This document shows positions 7,076 to 14,307 of a DNA stretch of 44,371 nucleotides, piece after piece. Source of the stretch: an uncultured Treponema sp. (GTDB lineage Bacteria > Spirochaetota > Spirochaetia > Treponematales > Treponemataceae). The stretch is taken from assembly GCA_937885175.1 (NCBI GenBank), contig CAKZZO010000003.1, positions 1 to 44,371 of the forward strand, in the 5' to 3' direction. The position numbers and the translations under genes are program-made. The notes under the pieces were generated by a model that worked only from the letters and a program-made list of their open reading frames with translations, had not been told where the DNA came from and ran no database searches. Every line of letters starts with the position of its first letter. Positions within the stretch are counted from its first letter, which is position 1.

Positions 7076-7906
7076 ATGCACATCGTTGTTTTTACGGGCG
7101 GTGATTTTCCCGCGCCGCATCTTGCCGAAGCCTATGTTTCCGCTCACAAAGCCGATTACGTGATTGCGGCGGATTCGGGGCTGCTTGCGTTTGAGGCATA
7201 CAATGCGCATTTTTGCGGCGCGTTCGGCAAGAACGGTGCACCTGACGCAATCTTGGGCGATATGGACAGCCTTGCCGCAAAAAACGCCGCCGACAAATTG
7301 AAAGCCTATCCTACAGGCATCGTGCAGACTTTTATTGAGGACAAAGATTATACCGACACCGAGCTTGCGCTGGAGGCGGCGCACAAGCGGCTATCCGACT
7401 GCGCGTCGGGCGAAGCCAACTGGATTACGCTCATCGGTGCGGGCGGCGGACAGCGGGCCGACCATTTTCTTGCTGTCTTCGACATATTTTCCACCCGACT
7501 GCGGCCCGATGTCTGGCTTTCAGGAGACCAGTCTCTTTGGCATGCCCCGCACGGCTCGTCTTTTAGCATCCGCGGACTGGGGCTTCGGGACATGATTTCC
7601 CTTGCAAGGACGACCGCCTCCCGCACCGGAGGCAACCTGTACTCGGAGGGGCTTTTCTGGGAGTACGGCGGCTTCCGCAAGGAAGGCATGCCCAGCATCA
7701 GCAACCGCATTTCGCCCGCATACTTTGAAAGCGGAAAGCCTGTAAAAATTGAGGCGAGGGCAGGAAACTTTGTGCTGATTCTGCCGACAAAAGCAAGCGT
7801 CACAAGAAGCGGATGCGAGCGAGATTCGCCAGCACAAGTCAGGCTAATACCCCAGGGAAAGCAGGTCAACCGTGCGGGAAAAAATGGCAAAGGCAAGGGA
7901 GACTAA
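7076..7906 (+). CDS. thiN: Thiamine pyrophosphokinase
   Basis: ThiN converts thiamine plus ATP to thiamine diphosphate (and AMP) in the cytoplasm. The 276-aa sequence carries the family motifs in order: a nucleotide-binding start (VVFTGGDFP), IAADSGLLAF, DAILGDMDSL, an Asp-rich KDYTDTELAL segment and ITLIGAGGGQRADHFLA. It is longer than the usual 210–220 aa, with extra residues after the catalytic domain and a basic Gly/Lys/Asn-rich tail. The last 63 bp overlap, antisense, the 3' end of the small membrane-protein gene on the other strand. No TPP riboswitch precedes it. It follows the alarmone synthetase without a gap, an operon of two nucleotide-dependent pyrophosphotransferases. Confidence 0.88.
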   Translation: MHIVVFTGGDFPAPHLAEAYVSAHKADYVIAADSGLLAFEAYNAHFCGAFGKNGAPDAILGDMDSLAAKNAADKLKAYPTGIVQTFIEDKDYTDTELALEAAHKRLSDCASGEANWITLIGAGGGQRADHFLAVFDIFSTRLRPDVWLSGDQSLWHAPHGSSFSIRGLGLRDMISLARTTASRTGGNLYSEGLFWEYGGFRKEGMPSISNRISPAYFESGKPVKIEARAGNFVLILPTKASVTRSGCERDSPAQVRLIPQGKQVNRAGKNGKGKGD

Positions 7907-8251
7907 GAAAATAATGCCGTAAGGAATCAGCTTAAAAAAGAAGCGGGGCTCCTTCCAGGAAAGGGCATAAAAAATACTTTCTCCCACACCGGCGGCACAA
8001 AACAAGGCGAGGGCAATGGAGGAGACCGTCATTCCCCAGAGGATGACTTTTATGTTTGACTCCAGAAAATACTGAATGTTTCCCGAAACGTAATACAAAA
8101 TGAGGGCGATGGTCTGCAGTCCCAGAAAAATAACGGCGCGGCGATTCAGGCGGAGCAGCACAGGCGTACGCTTTTTGGGAACTTTCTGCTCTGAGTGGGA
8201 ATCTAATCTTGAATCACCGGCCTTTTTGGGGGTATACTGTTCTTCACTCAT
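7844..8251 (-). CDS. Uncharacterised small membrane protein
   Basis: This 135-aa protein has a hydrophilic N-terminus of about 38 residues, rich in Lys, Ser and Glu. Three likely transmembrane helices follow, near residues 40–58, 68–90 and 106–128. I do not recognise a family. It is transcribed against thiN and overlaps its end by 63 bp. On the other side it is divergent from the gene at 8279, with only 27 bp between start codons. TATAAT ends 6 nt before its ATG, so a leaderless mRNA is predicted. The hydrophobic pattern and a good promoter support it as a real gene. Confidence 0.68.
   Translation of the reverse strand: MSEEQYTPKKAGDSRLDSHSEQKVPKKRTPVLLRLNRRAVIFLGLQTIALILYYVSGNIQYFLESNIKVILWGMTVSSIALALFCAAGVGESIFYALSWKEPRFFFKLIPYGIIFLVSLAFAIFSRTVDLLSLGY
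8209..8238 (+). promoter_or_regulatory. Possible promoter for the gene at 8279
   Basis: TTGAAT (8209–8214) and TATACT (8233–8238) are 18 bp apart. They lie inside the 5' coding region of the divergent gene. The predicted start near 8245 gives a leader containing AAAAGGA (8267–8273), 5 nt before ATG. Confidence 0.42.
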
Positions 8252-8257
8252 ACTTTA

Positions 8258-8263
8258 ATTATA
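8258..8263 (-). promoter_or_regulatory. −10 box of the small membrane protein gene (leaderless)
   Basis: On the minus strand a consensus TATAAT ends exactly 6 nt before the ATG (8249–8251). No ribosome binding site lies between them. The −35 region is not convincing. Confidence 0.55.
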
Positions 8264-8278
8264 CACAAAAGGACGCTT

Positions 8279-9136
8279 ATGAAAAAGATACTGAAAAAAA
8301 TATTCATCACGCTGCTCGTATTGATTTTCGCAGGAGCCGCCGCCTTTTATCTTGGCTGGGTACAATTCAAAGTAAGCACCGATGCATGTGGCGTGCTGAT
8401 TTCAAAGACCAGCGGCGTATATCCCAAGGTTATAGAAAAGGGCGTGTTTTGCTGGAGATGGGAACCCCTTATCCCAACAAACGCAAGGCTGCTCACCTTT
8501 AAGCTAAAGCCCCAGTCATTCAGCAAGTCAATAAGCGGCACGCTGCCCTCCGCAGAAGTCTATGCCGCCCAGATAAAGGGAACGCCAGACTTTGCCTATA
8601 GTTTTGGCCTCACCATTTCCCTTGCCTTTACAAAATCGGCCCTGCTCAAAAAGGCAGGCAATTCGGAAATCACCTCAGACGACGACCTGTACGCAGGCCT
8701 TGAACACATCGCTGACCGCATTGCGGAAAAAGTTGCCCAGTACCTCATCACGGAAAGCGCAAAAGATCCAGCGGCCATCGCCATTAACAGGGACACAGAA
8801 CAAGTGCTTTCCGCCATCGGTCTTGAAGACGGCAGCCTGGACGGAGCGGAAATCACCGCAATCCTTATAAAGGACGCAAAGATTCCTGACCTCAACCTCT
8901 ACAACCGCGCAAAGCAGACCTTCCTGACATTTCAGGACTACGTGGACGAGGCCCTTACAAAATCTGCTCAGCATCAGGCAGACACCATTCTGTCCGACAA
9001 CCGTGCGGTAAGCCGCCTGACACAGATTGGAGAAACCCTTAAAAAATACCCCGATCTGGCAGAAATCCTCAAGAACGGAGATTCCGCAGACTTCATCAAC
9101 TCCCTGAATGCCGCAAGCACCGGCAGTGCAGAGTAG
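8279..9136 (+). CDS. Uncharacterised membrane-anchored protein
   Basis: This 285-aa protein has a short basic N-terminus, one transmembrane helix (about 8–27) and a large extracytoplasmic or soluble region. The segment just after the membrane helix (VSTDACGVLISKTSG…VIEKGVFCWRWEPLIPTN) loosely recalls the start of SPFH/band-7 proteins, in which a 'G-V-V … G … P' run follows the anchor. The similarity is too weak for a firm call. The rest is mixed alpha/beta, with an amphipathic stretch near 200–270. AAAAGGA precedes the ATG by 5 nt. The chorismate mutase gene starts 15 nt after its stop, so the two probably form an operon, although no functional link is apparent. Confidence 0.7.
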   Translation: MKKILKKIFITLLVLIFAGAAAFYLGWVQFKVSTDACGVLISKTSGVYPKVIEKGVFCWRWEPLIPTNARLLTFKLKPQSFSKSISGTLPSAEVYAAQIKGTPDFAYSFGLTISLAFTKSALLKKAGNSEITSDDDLYAGLEHIADRIAEKVAQYLITESAKDPAAIAINRDTEQVLSAIGLEDGSLDGAEITAILIKDAKIPDLNLYNRAKQTFLTFQDYVDEALTKSAQHQADTILSDNRAVSRLTQIGETLKKYPDLAEILKNGDSADFINSLNAASTGSAE

Positions 9137-9151
9137 CGGAGGGGAAAGGCA

Positions 9152-9529
9152 ATGAGCAAGAGACTGTACGGACTGCGGGGAGCATCCGGGGCAGAAAACA
9201 CAAGGGAAGCAATTCAAAAAGGCGTTACGGACATGTGCCGCACCCTCTTTGCAGACAATGCCCTAAGCCCGGAAGACATCGTATCCATTCACTTTACCCT
9301 TACCAAGGATTTGACCGCCCTCAATCCCGCATTTGCCCTGCGCCACGGAGATGTCGGACTGGATGTAAGCGGAGTGGCTCTTTTTGCATCTCAAGAAGTA
9401 GACATAGACGCTTCTCCTACAGGCATGATTCGTGTCCTTGTCCATGCATATCTGGAGGAAGGAAGCAGTCCAAAGCACGCCTATGTAAACGGTGCGGAAA
9501 AACTGCGTCCGGATTTCGTAAGAAAATAG
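9152..9529 (+). CDS. aroH: Chorismate mutase, monofunctional AroH type
   Basis: The enzyme rearranges chorismate to prephenate, the entry step to phenylalanine and tyrosine. At 125 aa it has the size of Bacillus subtilis AroH and shares its layout. There is a GLRGA start (the B. subtilis enzyme has GIRGAT), a PEDIVSIHFTLTKDL segment matching the conserved PEDVVQMLLSATPDL, a central 'VALFASQEVDIDAS' matching the CMQEMDV strand, and an IRVLVHAYLE…HAYVNGAEKLRPDF end. A strong GGAGGGG ribosome binding site precedes ATG. No other aromatic biosynthesis gene is nearby. Confidence 0.87.
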   Translation: MSKRLYGLRGASGAENTREAIQKGVTDMCRTLFADNALSPEDIVSIHFTLTKDLTALNPAFALRHGDVGLDVSGVALFASQEVDIDASPTGMIRVLVHAYLEEGSSPKHAYVNGAEKLRPDFVRK

Positions 9530-9550
9530 CGAAAACTGTATGCAATACGC

Positions 9551-9580
9551 TTGACAAAATGCCCTGCATTCTGTTATAGT
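9551..9580 (+). promoter_or_regulatory. Promoter of the tRNA-Thr–tRNA-Tyr operon
   Basis: A consensus TTGACA (9551–9556) and TATAGT (9575–9580) are separated by 18 bp, with TGT just before the −10 box. A small GTTCC-GCA-GGAAC hairpin (9588–9600) follows in the leader, just before the first tRNA. Confidence 0.85.
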
Positions 9581-9604
9581 AATACACGTTCCGCAGGAAC
9601 ATTT

Positions 9605-9677
9605 GCTGCTTTAGCTCAGCTGGTAGAGCACGTGATTTGTAATCTCGGGGTCGTGGGTCCAAGTCCTACAAGCAGCT
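9605..9677 (+). tRNA. tRNA-Thr (anticodon TGT)
   Basis: The 73-nt cloverleaf has an acceptor stem GCTGCTT/AAGCAGC, D stem GCTC/GAGC, anticodon loop TTTGTAA (anticodon TGT at 9638–9640) and T stem GTGGG/CCTAC with one G·U pair. CCA is not encoded. Two features are odd. The anticodon stem CGTGA/TCTCG has a T·T mismatch at its middle pair. The T loop reads TCCAAGT instead of TTC-R-A-x-x, so the position that is normally pseudouridine 55 is a C. It could be a working variant or a weakened copy. Confidence 0.88.
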
Positions 9678-9684
9678 AAGAAGC

Positions 9685-9766
9685 GGGGAGTTTCCCGAGT
9701 GGTCAAAGGGGACAGACTGTAAATCTGCTGGCTCCGCCTTCGTAGGTTCGAATCCTACACTCCCCA
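9685..9766 (+). tRNA. tRNA-Tyr (anticodon GTA)
   Basis: This 82-nt class II tRNA has an acceptor stem GGGGAGT/ACTCCCC, discriminator A, anticodon loop CTGTAAA (anticodon GTA) and a long variable arm, with a standard TTCGAAT T loop. CCA is not encoded. It lies 7 nt after tRNA-Thr and shares its transcript; the terminator begins at its last base. Confidence 0.95.
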
Positions 9767-9806
9767 AAAGGGTCTTGAGTTTTTGCTTGAGACCCTTTTA
9801 TTTTTT
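9766..9806 (+). terminator. Terminator of the tRNA operon
   Basis: AAAAGGGTCT (9766–9775) pairs with AGACCCTTTT (9790–9799), and an A plus a long T-run follows. This isolates the tRNA transcript from the ykgJ-like gene downstream. Confidence 0.85.
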
Positions 9807-9840
9807 TCCATGGCAAGAGCCTGCCTTTGCGAGGTGCTTT

Positions 9841-10299
9841 ATGGCTTTTTACGACAATGGACTTCACTTTTCCTGCCAGCGCTGTTCAAACTGCTGCCGA
9901 ATCGATCCGGGTTTTGTCTATCTCTCCAAAACTGATTTGACAAATCTATGTCAAAAGTTTAAAATGGCAGTGAGGGAATTTGTCAATGTCTATTGTCGGT
10001 GGGTTCAGTACTATGACAATACTGAAGTCCTTTGCCTGAAAGAAAAAACGAACTATGACTGCATTTTGTGGAACGAGGGCTGCACCGCTTACGAAGCCCG
10101 GCCTGTTCAATGCTCTACGTTTCCATTCTGGTCATGGATTCTTGAAGACAAGGGGCAGTGGAGAGCGTGTTCCGAAGATTGTCCGGGCATCAATAAAGGT
10201 CGCCTGTGGACAAAGGAAGAAATTGAGGAAGAACGCAAAAGTCATGAGCAAAACCTGCCGATACATAGAAATGAACTAACGATGGAGTCAGGTCTGTGA
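9841..10299 (+). CDS. YkgJ-family cysteine-cluster protein
   Basis: This 152-aa cytoplasmic protein belongs to the PF03692 (CxxCxxCC) family, proposed to bind zinc or an Fe–S cluster; the exact role is unknown. The N-terminal cluster is CQRCSNCC at about residues 13–20. Further cysteines occur in NYDCILWNEGCTAYEARPVQCSTFPF and the CSEDCPG region, as expected for the family. An in-frame ATG at 9775 lies inside the upstream terminator, so ATG 9841 is preferred; it has GAGGTG 4 nt upstream. The stop overlaps the start of the next gene (GTGA), so translation is coupled. It opens the six-gene operon that runs to rpoD. Confidence 0.8.
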   Translation: MAFYDNGLHFSCQRCSNCCRIDPGFVYLSKTDLTNLCQKFKMAVREFVNVYCRWVQYYDNTEVLCLKEKTNYDCILWNEGCTAYEARPVQCSTFPFWSWILEDKGQWRACSEDCPGINKGRLWTKEEIEEERKSHEQNLPIHRNELTMESGL

Positions 10300-11234
10300 A
10301 CATTCATTTTTGGGGTGTCCGAGGTTCGCTTCCCGCACCGCTTACTCCCCAGCAAATACGTGCCAAAATCTCAGCAGCAATCCAGCGCATCCAGGCAAAG
10401 GATGTGGCGTCGGAAGACGCAAAGGAACGCTTTATTGCTTCTCTGCCTTCATGGATATATGGCACTGCGGGCGGAAACACAGCCTGTCTCGAAGTAACTG
10501 CCTCTGGCGGCGAAAAAATCATCCTTGACGCAGGCACGGGAATTCGTGTGCTGGGAAAATACGGCGAGCCGCCGGAAAACCACACCTACAACATGCTCTT
10601 TTCCCATTTCCACTGGGATCACATCCAGGGGCTGCCTTTCTTTGAGCCGCTCTACAAAAAAGAAACGATGCTTAACATTTTCTCGCCCTTCAAGGACATG
10701 CGTTCTTACCTTGAACAGCAGATGGAATCTCCCTTCTATCCTGTTCCCATGGAGTCCTGTACCAAAAATATTACCTACACGGTCATAGAGGAAATCAAGC
10801 CCTTTACGATTGGCGACATTCAGGTGCGGGCAATAAAGATGTCTCATCCAGGCGATTCCTACGCGTACTCCCTGACAGAAAACGGACATAAATTCATCTA
10901 TGCCACGGACGTGGAGCTGAATCATCCTGACTTTGTGCGCACCAAGGAGCACGACGAATTCTTCAGCAATGCAGACGTTCTGGTCATTGACTCCCAGTAC
11001 ACGGTGGAAGAAGCCTATGCAAAGCAGGGCTGGGGACACTCCGCTTTCTGCTATGCAATTGATTTTGCCGTTGCATGGAAAGTAAAGAAACTCTACCTTT
11101 TCCACCACGACCCCATGTATGACGACCGCAAACTGAATTCAATCCTGCAGTCTGCCCACTGGTATGTGGATTACAGCGCAAAAAATGCCGTTTCGGTGGA
11201 ATTGGCAATGGAAGGTCTGGAACTTACATTATGA
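10296..11234 (+). CDS. Metallo-beta-lactamase-fold hydrolase
   Basis: This 312-aa protein starts with a GTG that overlaps the previous stop; GGAG lies 8 nt upstream. The metal-binding motif is HFHWDH (His104, His106, Asp108, His109). Further ligands are likely in MSHPGDSYAYSL and IYATDVEL. The N-terminal WGVRGSLPAP and GGNTACLEV…ILDAGTG segments place it near the cyclic-nucleotide phosphodiesterase or PhnP-like phosphodiesterase branch of the superfamily rather than glyoxalase II. The substrate cannot be read from sequence. It is cytoplasmic, with no signal peptide. The stop overlaps the ATG of the 68-aa gene (ATGA). Confidence 0.8.
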   Translation: MNIHFWGVRGSLPAPLTPQQIRAKISAAIQRIQAKDVASEDAKERFIASLPSWIYGTAGGNTACLEVTASGGEKIILDAGTGIRVLGKYGEPPENHTYNMLFSHFHWDHIQGLPFFEPLYKKETMLNIFSPFKDMRSYLEQQMESPFYPVPMESCTKNITYTVIEEIKPFTIGDIQVRAIKMSHPGDSYAYSLTENGHKFIYATDVELNHPDFVRTKEHDEFFSNADVLVIDSQYTVEEAYAKQGWGHSAFCYAIDFAVAWKVKKLYLFHHDPMYDDRKLNSILQSAHWYVDYSAKNAVSVELAMEGLELTL

Positions 11235-11437
11235 ACTTTGACTCACTGCTGCTGAGCGATGTTGAAGACTTACACCTTACCTATGAATTTTCAAAAAGAG
11301 AACTGCGGATTTTAGCCCGCATGCTCCGAAAGCACCAGGACGAGATTCCTGAGGGGCTGGAGGATTTTGCGTCCGCAGTGGAAAGGGCTATATACAATTC
11401 TATGTCTATCGACGAGGCTGAAGCGTTTTACTCATGA
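11231..11437 (+). CDS. Small uncharacterised protein (68 aa)
   Basis: This short, acidic, probably all-helical protein is rich in Glu, Leu and Ser, with no cysteine and no membrane segment. Both ends overlap neighbours by the ATGA arrangement (with the metallohydrolase upstream and mltG downstream). This makes it very likely to be translated and argues against a chance frame. I do not recognise a family. Its place between a hydrolase and mltG may matter only for co-expression. Confidence 0.72.
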   Translation: MNFDSLLLSDVEDLHLTYEFSKRELRILARMLRKHQDEIPEGLEDFASAVERAIYNSMSIDEAEAFYS

Positions 11438-12519
11438 AAAAGTCATCTGGAAAGATTGCAATCATCGCCATGTGTGCCCTCTCCCTGCTCTTTACCTTGC
11501 TTGCAGCGGCATTTGCACTGAACCTCTACCTTTCTTCCCCTGTCACATCGGAGAAGTCCGCATACTCTGAGCGGATAGAAATTCCCTCCGGTACATCCGT
11601 GCACAGCGTTTCTGCCCAACTTGCTGAAAAAAAACTGATCCGCTCGGCATTCCTCATGTACCTTACGGCGCGCTATCCCTCTGTCTTTTTGCGGAAGCAG
11701 GGCTTTGCCCTCAAATCAGGCGTATACACCGTCTCAAGCGACATGAGCCTGCACCAAATCATGGATTTGCTGGAGTCAGGAAAGCAGGAATACATCAAGA
11801 CGGTCATTCCTGAGGGGCTTACGATAAGCAAAATCGCCGAGGAACTGGAAGAAAATGGAGTCTGCCAGGCGGAATCCTTTATCAGGGCAGCGCGAGATTC
11901 AGACTTGCTTGCAGCCTACGGCATTCCCGCAGACTCTTTTGAAGGCTACCTTTTTCCTGAAACCTATTTCTTTACCCCCAGCATGGATGCCGCTGCCGTC
12001 GTAAGCATGATGGCGGACACTTTTTTTGACCGGGCGCGGACGCTGACCTTTTCCCCCGAAAACAAAAAGGGAGCTATGCCCACAGCGGAAGAACTGCATA
12101 AAATCGTCATTCTTGCTTCCATCGTAGAGCGCGAATACCGTGTGGACCGGGAAGCCCCCCTGATTGCCAGCGTCTTTACCAACCGCATCAAGGTAAACAG
12201 CGGCCTCTATTCCTGCGCCACCATCGAATACATCATCACCGAGATTCTGGGCAGGCCGCATCCGGAAGTCATCACCTACGAGGACTTGAAGCTGGACAAT
12301 CCCTACAACACCTACAAGTGGGCGGGGCTCACTCCCGGACCGATTTCCAACCCCGGCATGGTGGCCTTGCAGGCAGCGGCGAATCCCCCCGTGACGGATT
12401 ATTTTTACTTTACGCTTAACGATGCCGCGGCAGGGACCCACACCTTCACCGAGTCTATGGATTCCCATGCCAGGGCAAGCATTCAGTATCGGACAAAAAA
12501 GGCGGCTTCAAAAAAATAG
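11434..12519 (+). CDS. mltG: Endolytic murein transglycosylase
   Basis: MltG cuts nascent glycan strands at the outer face of the inner membrane and is thought to set their length. The 361-aa protein has an N-terminal membrane anchor (about 8–30), a LysM-like region (PSGTSVHSVSAQLAE; IPEGLTISKIAEELEENG) and the YceG catalytic core. The conserved catalytic Glu232 is in ASIVEREY, and LTPGPISNPG and AANPP are typical downstream motifs. The start overlaps the preceding stop, and dnaG begins immediately after the mltG stop, so wall metabolism and replication/transcription genes share one transcript. Confidence 0.92.
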   Translation: MKKSSGKIAIIAMCALSLLFTLLAAAFALNLYLSSPVTSEKSAYSERIEIPSGTSVHSVSAQLAEKKLIRSAFLMYLTARYPSVFLRKQGFALKSGVYTVSSDMSLHQIMDLLESGKQEYIKTVIPEGLTISKIAEELEENGVCQAESFIRAARDSDLLAAYGIPADSFEGYLFPETYFFTPSMDAAAVVSMMADTFFDRARTLTFSPENKKGAMPTAEELHKIVILASIVEREYRVDREAPLIASVFTNRIKVNSGLYSCATIEYIITEILGRPHPEVITYEDLKLDNPYNTYKWAGLTPGPISNPGMVALQAAANPPVTDYFYFTLNDAAAGTHTFTESMDSHARASIQYRTKKAASKK

Positions 12520-14304
12520 ATGGCAGGTTTCATAAGGAAAGAAACAATTGACTCCGTAATACACGCTTCCGACATCGTGACTGTAGTGGGGGAGTATGTT
12601 CCGCTCACCAGAAAGGGGTCCACCTGGTGGGGCTGCTGTCCCTTTCACAAGGAAAAAACACCGTCTTTCAGCGTCACGCCCGACAAGAACATGTTCTACT
12701 GCTTTGGCTGCCACAAGGGCGGAGACATCATTAAATTCGTCATGGAGATGGACAGACTTACCTATCCAGAAGCAATTGTCCAGCTGGCAAAGCGATATGG
12801 CGTGGAAGTGCGCTACGAAGAAGGCTACAATCCAGAACTGGCAAAAAAGGACACGACAAAAGACGAAATCATACAATTGTACGACCGGGTTGCCACCATG
12901 TTCCACTATCTGCTCACCCAGACGGAGGGCGGAAAATTTGCCCTGGATTACATTACAAAGCGCGGTCTCTCCATGGAAACGATTGAAAAATTCAAGCTGG
13001 GCTATTCTCCCGCAGACCGCCGCTGGCTCAAAAATTTCCTGCGCAAAAAGAATTTCAGCGACGATTTCCTGGCAAAGTCAGGACTGTTCAGCCGCAACTA
13101 TCCCGACGTGGCATTTTTTTCCGACCGCCTTATGTTCCCCATCTTTGACCGCCGGGGCCAGTGCGTTGCCATGGGAGGGCGGCTGCTCCGTGGCGACGGC
13201 CCCAAATACCTCAACTCCGGCGACTTGCTCCAGTACCAGAAGGGAGAAACCCTCTATGCCTTCAACTTTGCAAAAAACGCAATCCGTCAGGAAAAAAAAG
13301 TTATCTTCTGCGAAGGCTACATGGACTGCATCGCCTATCACCAGTGCGGCATCGAATACGCGGTAGCCCCCCTGGGAACGGCCCTTACCGAAGACCAGCT
13401 CAAACTGGTGCAGGGGTTTGCCGAGACCGTGCTGCTGTCATTTGACTCTGACGGAGCGGGGCAGGCTGCCACCTGGAAGGCAATCCTCATGTGCCGCGCC
13501 CACGGACTTACGGTCAAAGTCATCAGGCTCAAGGGCGGCAAGGATCCCGCAGAAATTATGCTGAATTTCGGAGTTGAAACCTTGACGAATGACGTAAACA
13601 ACGCTATATTAGATAACGATTATCTTTTGGATTCACTGTCGCAATCATACCCGGTCGATACACCGGAGGGCAAAACAAAGGCATGTCTGGCTTTTTTCCC
13701 CTACATTGATGCGCTCCAGACGGACATTCAGAAGGAATCAAGCCTAGAACAATTGGGGCAGAGGTTTAATCTATCCCCAGAGGCGGTGCGCAGAGATTTT
13801 AACAGTCGTGACAAGGTGCGGGAACGCTTGGAGCAGCAAAAGTCTAATGCGGTTCAAGTCAAAAATCAGGACATAAGGCTGGATGCAGAAATACGTGCAA
13901 TGCTGGCAGTCATTACCGATACAAGTCAGTTTGCTTTGATGCGCAGAGAACTCACCGAAGACGATTTTGAAAATCAACTGGCAAAAGATTTATTCATTAT
14001 TCTGGAAGAGTGTTATAGAGAAGGTGACCTTTCTTTCAGCACGATACTCAGTCGTTGTGAAGATGAGAATGTCCAGCAGATGATTACCCGTTCGGTTGCA
14101 TCCGGAGAATTCTCACAAAATACGAGCCAAATGGTTGCTGACGGTATTGCGCTGATAAAGCGAAACAGTCTTGAAAAGCAGAGGGATGTGCTTTTGAACA
14201 GAATCCGTACGCTCAATCCTTCCACTCTGGAAGATACGGCCCTGCTTAACCAACTTCTTGCCGAAAAAATGGATATTGATACAAAGTTAAACAAAAAGGA
14301 TTAA
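12520..14304 (+). CDS. dnaG: DNA primase
   Basis: DnaG synthesises the RNA primers for lagging-strand and origin replication. The 594-aa protein has the CHC2 zinc-binding domain (Cys40, His43, Cys61, Cys64), the primase core with YLNSGDLLQYQKG, and the TOPRIM fold with catalytic Glu265 in FCEGYMD and the acidic DSDGAG motif (309–314). A C-terminal region of about 170 residues would contact the DnaB helicase. It follows mltG with no intergenic base and is separated from rpoD by 3 bp, the typical dnaG–rpoD pairing. rpsU, often first in this operon, is not present here. Confidence 0.96.
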   Translation: MAGFIRKETIDSVIHASDIVTVVGEYVPLTRKGSTWWGCCPFHKEKTPSFSVTPDKNMFYCFGCHKGGDIIKFVMEMDRLTYPEAIVQLAKRYGVEVRYEEGYNPELAKKDTTKDEIIQLYDRVATMFHYLLTQTEGGKFALDYITKRGLSMETIEKFKLGYSPADRRWLKNFLRKKNFSDDFLAKSGLFSRNYPDVAFFSDRLMFPIFDRRGQCVAMGGRLLRGDGPKYLNSGDLLQYQKGETLYAFNFAKNAIRQEKKVIFCEGYMDCIAYHQCGIEYAVAPLGTALTEDQLKLVQGFAETVLLSFDSDGAGQAATWKAILMCRAHGLTVKVIRLKGGKDPAEIMLNFGVETLTNDVNNAILDNDYLLDSLSQSYPVDTPEGKTKACLAFFPYIDALQTDIQKESSLEQLGQRFNLSPEAVRRDFNSRDKVRERLEQQKSNAVQVKNQDIRLDAEIRAMLAVITDTSQFALMRRELTEDDFENQLAKDLFIILEECYREGDLSFSTILSRCEDENVQQMITRSVASGEFSQNTSQMVADGIALIKRNSLEKQRDVLLNRIRTLNPSTLEDTALLNQLLAEKMDIDTKLNKKD

Positions 14305-14307
14305 GAC

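Noticed and set aside
6990..7076. Possible TPP riboswitch before thiN
   Set aside because: thiN starts directly at the preceding stop codon, and no THI-box motif is visible in the preceding coding sequence.
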